From Breviolum minutum Mf 1.05b.01 (taxonomy: Eukaryota; Sar; Dinophyceae; Suessiales; Symbiodiniaceae): a DNA stretch of 64,000 nucleotides. Location: assembly GCA_000507305.1 (NCBI GenBank), contig DF239894.1, forward strand, positions 79,011 through 143,010, read 5' to 3'. Within the stretch, counting starts at the first letter, position 1. The number at the start of each line of letters is the position of its first letter. Positions 57,191 through 64,000 of this stretch are shown one piece after another. A model generated the notes under the pieces. That model was not told where the DNA came from. It searched no databases and was given only the letters and a program-made list of their open reading frames with translations. The position numbers were made by a program, and so were the translations under genes.

Positions 57191-58735
57191 TCGCTTCGGC
57201 AGTGTTTCGCAGCAACGGCGTTTCGTGGTACAGCAGCCGTTGCTGTTGGTTCTCGACTTGGATGAGACATTGGTGTGGTACCCAGGATGAAAGTTGAAAG
57301 AATTGGGCAAGTTTCTATCAAATGGTGTATACTTACAGGGTCACATGGACTGGTCGTTTGGTATTTTGCACTCATGTGCCTCATGTGCATGCTCATTTTC
57401 TCAGTCGACTGGGGAGTCAATCTTTGCTGCCAGTTGCATACCCTGGCCAGCTGCAGGTGCGTGTTTGTTGCAAGGGGGTGCACCACAATCGCAACCTGCG
57501 AGTAGGTGCACCACACAGGGGTCACAGGGCCGTTGAAGTGTGACTGCATTTGTTCACTAGTTCACTTCACATTTGCTGAAGGGAAATTTTGAAACAATAG
57601 CGCCAAAATTAGAGACTTCAACCATTTTCAGGCTTACCATTTACATCAGCAAAACACTGCAGATACGACTTGATGGGCCGTCGGCCGTCGTTTGAACCTT
57701 GCACAGCTCGAAGTGAAGAACAACGCAAGAAGTCCAGCACCAACAAAGAGAGAACAGCGCACCGGCTCAGCAGCGCACCTGCTCCAAATCGGAATAACCT
57801 AAGTGAGTTGTAACACGTACCTTAGGATAGGATGTTTTGACTTTCCATCAACCCAAATCAACTCCACCCTGGAACCAGTTGACTTTCGAGTACCGATCGA
57901 TGTTGGGACCTTGCCCAAAGCAACAACGCCGGGGACACCCAGTTGAGCTTCCATGCAGATATGGACAGAAAAGGTAAAGCTTGGCCTTAGGTGTATTGTA
58001 TTCTACAGATTGGAAGGTATAGACATTGACATACCTATATATTTATCATATATGTTTTTGTAAGGTTTTTTCTTCTAGATTTTGTTTCAGTCAAAAGCCC
58101 AAAGTCCATATCTCCCTCAACTCTCATGAGGTATGACTGCGGTGTGGCGGTCCGTCCTGGCTTGGAGACACATGGCCGGAAGATGATGAGGGATGAAACG
58201 GGTGTTTCACCACCCTAGGTCCTTTGATGTTAATTACGACTGAGTGTGCTAAGCATCCAAACAAAGAATGTCTTGTGACCAAAGGATCGTGGACAGATAC
58301 GTTTGATTTAAAGCTGTCAGAATAAAACGTCAAGCTGTCAGAATAAAACGTCAGCTCTGATTGTGAAGATGTCACTGCAGAACGGTTTCCATTTGAGGAA
58401 GTTTCTGGAGTGGGTCAAGGACCTGCGGAGAGTGTCTTGAGTGCGTTTAAAGGACTAAGAATACAGTAGTAAAGGCAGCAAAATATCCCAGATTTTCAAG
58501 GCATGTGTTGTCCCATTCTTTGAAGTAGGCACCTGCCAGGTGATTCAAAGTGACCTTTTCATCCCCTTAAAAGGGTCACTTAAGCATCCCAAAAAGGTCA
58601 CTTTGAATCACCAGGTGTAGTCCCTTTTTTTGGCTGAATGATGCCGGTGTTTTTTGCTCATTTTCCAGGAGCGCCGGCGGGAAGGTCTCATCGAAGGTGG
58701 GCGGGTTGAACACTTGATCCATGAGATCCATTGAC
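57191..58735 (+). CDS. Gene E: HAD-type phosphatase-like protein (DLDETLV motif)
   Basis: The plus-strand exon near 57213-57273 reads RRFVVQQPLLLVLDLDETL followed by a gtgtgg donor. LVLDLDETL is the catalytic motif I of FCP1/SCP-type HAD phosphatases, where the first Asp is phosphorylated and the second is the acid/base. Later exons fit the usual next block: YDCGVAVRPGLETH (58131-58173, then a gc donor), FHLRKFLEWVKDLRR (about 58388-58431) and ERRREGLIEGGRVEHLIHE (about 58671-58727). RPGL plus a leucine-rich helix follows motif I in this family. Motifs II and III (xTA, lysine and DD) were not found, so the end of the gene and the assignment are incomplete. Likely substrate: phosphoserine/threonine on a protein. 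Confidence 0.5.
58311..58352. repeat. Perfect 21-bp tandem duplication
   Basis: aagctgtcagaataaaacgt followed by c occurs twice in a row (58311-58331 and 58332-58352), in an intron of gene E. Confidence 0.95.
58539..58612. repeat. Perfect 21-bp inverted repeat with nested hairpin
   Basis: ggtgattcaaagtgaccttt (58539 on) pairs with its reverse complement at 58592-58612 across a 32-base loop. The loop itself has ccctt/aaggg arms. It looks like a small hairpin or miniature inverted-repeat element in an intron of gene E. Confidence 0.9.
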
Positions 58736-60715
58736 GAGTCTGATTGCTAAATCTTCAGGGGTGTCACGGTGTCAATCGTAAAAGTTTAGATTTGAAGGTT
58801 TTTTATAATAGAAATTAGTTCACGTCTTTGGAGGGTATTGAGGCTTCTCAGCCAAACAGGATTTTGTTTGAGCTTGTATATATGCATGTACCTCTAGCAC
58901 CTCTCGGAACTAGCAGCATTTTTCTCTAGATCGGAACCCGTGAATCGTGAGAGCCATGGAGCAGATCAAAGAACAAACGAAGCGACTGGCAAAGATTTGC
59001 CATGTATCTCGGCATTCGCCAGCGAAAAATGCTGTAGCTGAAGTTGACCAGTGATCTCCATGCAACATGGACCAAGGATATGTGTGCACCAGATCAGTGG
59101 CTTGCATGCAGCCAAGTGTCAGAGAAGAGTCTACAGAAGTCCAACTTTTCGACTTCTTTTCTTTCTTGTAGAGATTCCGCGCCTACAAATCAGTTTTGCT
59201 CTGAATTATGGCATCAAGTGATGTAGTTGTCCAAACTGCATGCAATCTGCAGATGGATCATAAAGCTCAACAACTTCTTGCGGGTTCTTAGACTAATGAA
59301 CCCTGTACATCATGTGAGCTGGCCTATAGTGGCCCAGGAAACTCTCTTGCACATTGACTTTTTTGATGTGAACTCGAGTCCTCTTGATTTCGAGCTGGGA
59401 TGGGATGAATTAAGAAAGTGAAACACACCGAACTTGGGAATGAGTGGTGCATCAACCATCAAGCCTGAAAGATGTCCTGCACCAACCTGCCCAGGAGTTG
59501 TGTTCAATACTGGCTACTGCCTGAACGAGCTCCTGAATGGCCTCTTGGATGTATGTCTCTTTGTGAAAGATGGTTTGCCTTTCAAAACGATACAGACATT
59601 GATTGTTTTTGTTTCCAGTTGAATCTTGAAACGCATCAGGATCCTACAAGTCCTCACTGATCAATTCGTGGGCCGATGCCGAATCTGTCATAACGCCTAG
59701 GTACCGCAAGCTGGTCCTCGGAACCGGCAGCGCCGACGTCCACGTGCGCTCAGCGCCGCGAGATTCCTTGCCACTCCTAGGCACGGTGAGTGGTGTAATA
59801 CAATTGATGGTGCAATTTCTACATTTTTTGAAAGAGAGGCCATGTGGTGGATACCTTTGAAACGTGGAAATTCTCTCATGATTTTTTTTTGTAGCCCTTA
59901 AAACGGAAGTCATTTGATGATGACGTCCAGGACATATCGATGTGGCAGTGCCTAAGTTGGAGGCCTGGGTGGTCTTTGTTTGCCTGCTATAGTTGAGGCC
60001 CATTGGGGCAATTTCTGCAGTTGGAGTTCCTTGGAGTCTCTACCACTGGAGGTTTCTCCTTTTGGAGGCATAAGTAGCATCTTATTTGGCACTATCTTGT
60101 CTCTTTTTTTTTTGGACCCATTGGAGGCCTGCGTTGGTTTTGAGGATTACAGCATTTTTCATTTTTGGGGATGGATATTTGGAGACTCCTTCCCGTGCAG
60201 GATGCCAAGCTCTTTTGGATGGAAGGTCTTGGTTGTGGGGAAACTTACAACTCCTCAACGGGACAGCTTCTTGAATGAAGTTTGAAAATGCTTTTCCAAT
60301 GGTCAAACTGCTGCTTCTTTTTAGCTGTTTTGCTGCCTGATTCAAGATGTGGCTCTAAAACGCTCCAAAAAATTGTAACAGGACCAAGCGTTTGATCCTT
60401 CTAGGCTTTTGATTCACCTCTATTTTTGGATCTTAATCAACAATGGTTTCAATCAAGCTCTGTTTGCACTCTACTGATGGAATATCACCCAAGAAGTTGG
60501 TCAGGATGCATGATCTCTCCGATGATATGACAGACTGTTATCATCGAGCCAAAGATATTTTGCTACTCTCAGATCGCAGGCTGTAAAAGCATCAGACTTT
60601 TGAAATGTAATTTAGGAGGTAACATCAGATATCCATCTACTGGAAACTTACATTTTGTTTCAAAACCATCAACATTCCTAGAAAACACTTGAGGATTTTG
60701 AGGTTTAGAAAAAAA
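58736..60715. other. Region with weak exon candidates between genes E and F
   Basis: The plus strand at 59701-59789 is a good exon candidate: acceptor cctag|G, YRKLVLGTGSADVHVRS then PRDSLPLLGT, donor gtgag. Plus 59470-59560 (CPAPTCPGVVFNTGYCLNEL) is weaker. Either could belong to E or F. The remaining sequence shows no gene. Confidence 0.4.
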
Positions 60716-60719
60716 CAAC

Positions 60720-63483
60720 ATGATTTGTCGGTTCCTGAGGCTCTGGGCTCACTTGGGCCCCTCGCAGATCCGCTTTCATGAAGGGAATCCCACCGCATGG
60801 CCTGGAGAGATCCGTGTTTGGGTCGAAGACATTCGCGCAGTCGCTGTGTGGAGTCCTAGGGGGTTTCGGTTCACTTTTGTTGATGCACCAGCCGTCATCT
60901 CATCATCTTCCATCCATCCAGATCATCCTGTGAGATTTGAAGGCTGGAAATTGTGGCCTTTCTTTTGTTGAGGACATGTTGAATATGTTGGGCCGCACCC
61001 TGGACACAAAGATCGTCGAGGAGATGCGAGAAGCGAGAACTGGAGGAGAGTATGCTGCGCTCCTTGGAGAAAATGCCATGGGGAATAATGAAAGATATGA
61101 ACCCATCATGTTTTTTTTTTGGAGGATGACTAAGCGACCATTTTGGTTTGGGAAGTAGCGTGGAGGTCGGTATAGGGAGTTGCAACACACAAAATTCTGG
61201 TTGTGGATTTATTCTAACTCCAACCCTTCACCAGCCTTGATTTCAGGCTCTTGCATGATCCTGGTAGAAAGAACAGAGTGGAAGCAAGCGAGGCAACTGG
61301 GGACATTACCATCAATCAAAAAGATGGATGATTTGGTGGTTTGGATATGATCACGACTACTTTGTTGTGTGAAAATTGATATTTCAAGTTCGGTAGCTTT
61401 TGCTGATGGGCCTTCTACTACACCGGTGTGAAGGTCACACATGTCTGTGCTTTTTCTAGATCAAAAAAAGCCTAACGTCAAAGCTATCTTCCAGATGTCA
61501 AAGACTCGCAGGCTCCCAGCGGTTGGGCCGGGCCCCTTCGAAAAGTGACCAGCCAAAAGCAACTTGATTTTTAAATTATTGCTGAATCGACCTGCAACTT
61601 TGAATCCCAGTTTTTTGAAACAAACTGGTATTTCTTGATGGTTAATACCGAGACCTGTCTACCCTGAGGTCTGCGGTTGCCTCCAAGAATGCCCTGGCAC
61701 TATCAGATGCAATGATTTACCTCCCGAAGCGGACATTGATCCAAGGTGCTGCGCGGTTTTATGAGCATTACATTGGCACTGCCATCACCAAGAAATACGC
61801 AGTCTATGAGGCCATCTTGGAAGATGAGGGTTGGGGTTGGGGGGTTACTTCAAAACTGCATTTTGGAGAAAATTTGTTGTAAAGTCTTGAGAAATGGATT
61901 CACGAGACATTTCCGTGACATAGTGTTTTCTTTTTTTTAGGACACAACGCCGCCTGTGTATAAGAAAATGGAAAACCCATCAACGTCTCAATCGAATCTT
62001 GACAGGCACAAGCCTTGATGGACATTTGTATGATACACTTTGCCCCTGGTGCCAAGTTGCATCAAACATTGACCTACAAGGCTGATGTGAAATACACGTG
62101 ACTTGGTAAAGATCTAATGAAAGGAGATGTAGATGTGGAGAAGATGAAGCTGAATTTGCGTGAGAGTGTATGTGTACTACCACTTGCTGTATATGGGACG
62201 TGAAGATTTGCAACATGTGACAACAATGTTGTAAGCATGACAATCATATTTGTCTAGATATGATGATATGATACAGCATATGATATAGCAAAGACATGCA
62301 ATGACATGCATAGATGATAGAGAAACCGGAACTGGGACATTTTATGGAAGACATTAAGTTCGCGAAATTCTCATTGTTTGGACTCAGGGTGCCAAGCAAT
62401 TTGGCTTCTGCCGCTTGGTCGCATGTGACGGGTTGTTGAGTGAGGGAGATATGGCAAAATAATGCAAACAAATCATCAAATTCCCCTTTTGAGGGGGATC
62501 AAACAATGCAAATGTATGGTAAATATGCGGGATTTCCCCCGCAACGACCCTTGACCTTTCAATGCCGAGGTGTGCATTTATGCGGTGGACCACGTGCAGT
62601 TCCACCTGGTTTTTGTCTTCTGGCAACATTGATTTGGCCTAGAAAAATGGGCCAAACCAGGAAGAAATGACCTCATGATCTGATATTTCAGCAGTTTTTT
62701 TTCAGGGGATAACTGACACTGCATGTGGTTTGCACAGGTGAGTTCATGAAATTTTGATTTGACTCAAGCCTTAGGCCAAGTGCAAAGCCAGTGGTTTATT
62801 GTCCACGGACTGCTCCCAGAAAACTTGGGAAGAGGCGGGCTGCAGGGACACATAAATTTGTGTCCCACGCAGGGCCATCCCTTGTTTGTAGATGATGCAT
62901 GGTTTAGATTATATATATATATATATTATGAAATTGAAGAAGGTGTTTCATGCAGGACTCCACTCTTCACCCATTTTCAATATCATCCTCATCCTCATTT
63001 TTATCCTCCCCCTCCTCATTTTTATCCTCCTCCTCCTCCTCCTCCTCATCATCATCATCATCCTCCTCCTCATCCTCATCCTCCTCCTCCTCCTCATCAT
63101 CATCCTCATCATCCTCATCATTTGCTTCAACTTGGATCAACTTGGAGCCTTTTCCAGATCGAGTCCAAGAACGAGTTCACCATTCGAGGCGTGATGCCAG
63201 GGAGGGGCCTGCAACCGTGGCCAGGTGGTCCTGGCGGGTTGACCATCTATGTTTGGCAGAGGAAACCCCAAAATTCTCATGGAAGAAATATCATTTTGGG
63301 TTTGGTAGAAATATCATGCAAGAAACTGAGGAAACCCCAAAAATGACCTATGTCGATAAAAAGTTGCGGCAAAGTTGGGACTTGTCCAAACCATTGCATG
63401 GTTTCTGCGACCAAGGTGTGATGGATCCCCAAGATCATAGCATGGTCATTGCCCTGCCGCACATTATCAGACCCTTTCTACAA
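60720..63483 (+). CDS. Gene F: unidentified multi-exon protein
   Basis: Several plus-strand stretches read as coding and follow one another: GEIRVWVEDIRAVAVWSPRG with FRFTFVDAPAVI (about 60805-60900), MLNMLGRTLDTKIVEEMREA with GGEYAALLGENAMG (about 60976-61083), NALALSDAMIYLPKRTLIQG with RFYEHYIGTAITKKYAVYEA (about 61685-61825), a weaker NAEVCIYAVDHVQFHL (about 62560), FIVHGLLPENLGRGGLQG (about 62795-62845) and NEFTIRGVMPGRGLQPW (about 63170-63225). The last reading frame near 63345-63483 ends in a stop. I do not recognise the family. They may represent more than one gene, because joins were not resolved to the base. Confidence 0.4.
62982..63122. repeat. CTC/ATC trinucleotide tract
   Basis: About 140 bp of tcctcctcc, tcatcatca and tcctcat units, in a probable intron of gene F. 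Open frames through it (poly-Ser on plus, Met/Arg on minus) are artefacts. Confidence 0.9.
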
Positions 63484-63780
63484 TGAAATGGGAGTGCGGA
63501 AATGGTGAGATGGCGATTTCAAACAACAGAATTTGGAAAGTTGGTGCTTATTGACTTGTGATTCATTAGTATGTATTCTGTTCCAAAGCTGGAAAAGGAG
63601 CGGGTGAGAAACAGAAGTTTGTTTTTGTGGAAGACATCATGAACCATCCATCCCCCAAACCATCGATAGGGGTATGGAAGTCGACAAGAGCAGAGATGTT
63701 TGCATTAATTTCGATGCGGACCACTAGATGTAGCACATCAGAAACGACGAACATCAAGTCGATGACAGGTTCAGATGATT
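63484..63780. other. No gene seen
   Basis: Short spacer; a plus-strand open stretch runs into the GAT repeat and is not credible as coding. Confidence 0.5.
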
Positions 63781-63804
63781 ACACAACGATGATGACGATG
63801 AGGG

Positions 63805-63852
<48 letters not shown>

Positions 63853-63877
63853 CGATGAGGATGAGGTGATGATGATG

Positions 63878-63932
<55 letters not shown>

Positions 63933-63949
63933 CGACGACGACGACGACG

Positions 63950-64000
<51 letters not shown>
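63781..64000. repeat. GAT trinucleotide array at the right edge
   Basis: gatgatgat with gac and gag variants and a short gacgacgac block near 63930, continuing to the window end. Confidence 0.95.

Noticed and set aside
62795-63225. Resemblance of gene F segments (HGLLPENLGRGGLQGHINL) to RNA 2'-phosphotransferase
   Set aside because: Only a loose pattern; the expected HxH and arginine residues are not clearly present.

Overview
The window looks like nuclear DNA of a dinoflagellate, most likely a coral-symbiont type (Symbiodiniaceae). The main evidence is splice structure. In four genes I could join exons by protein reading frame, and among 22 introns placed this way the donors are GT (9), GC (7) and GA (6). 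Every acceptor is AG, and all but one are followed by G. Free use of GC and GA donors with AG|G acceptors is a known dinoflagellate trait. Genes are cut into many short exons (28-150 nt is common), run in long one-direction blocks, and sit among microsatellites and degenerate repeats.

Layout. (1) 0-12.2 kb, minus strand: gene A (1-1853, runs off the left edge), a conserved protein with a distinctive motif series; gene B (about 8030-4460), about 13 copies of an LRxQARxALLEGAxSGKLxEIL repeat behind a docking-domain-like N-terminus; gene G (12198-9551), an unidentified protein whose upstream exons are missing. (2) 12245-21110, plus strand: a complete Ty1/copia-type LTR retrotransposon with identical 120-bp LTRs, a 5-bp target duplication (gataa), a primer site matching the anticodon arm of initiator tRNA-Met, and gag-protease-integrase-RT-RNase H coding broken by three frame changes. 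It lies antisense in what appears to be an intron of gene G. (3) 21.1-28.6 kb: rearranged, frameshifted copies of an unidentified repeat family in both orientations. (4) 28.6-33.9 kb: no genes; a TTTG/CTTT array, a trinucleotide patch and a GATA array of about 1 kb. Transcription direction switches here. (5) 33.9-64 kb, plus strand: gene C (multi-pass transporter of drug/metabolite-transporter type), gene D1 (SpoVS-like), gene D2 (large SNF2 ATPase with inserted RING finger), gene E (DLDET phosphatase-like), gene F (unidentified), then triplet repeats at the right edge.

The left genes all point left and the right genes all point right, so the repeat-rich middle is a divergent strand-switch region. 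Exon boundaries given to the base for genes A, B and G, and for parts of C and D2, come from frame and phase agreement across junctions. Other boundaries are approximate. No RNA gene, CRISPR array or bacterial-type operon was seen.
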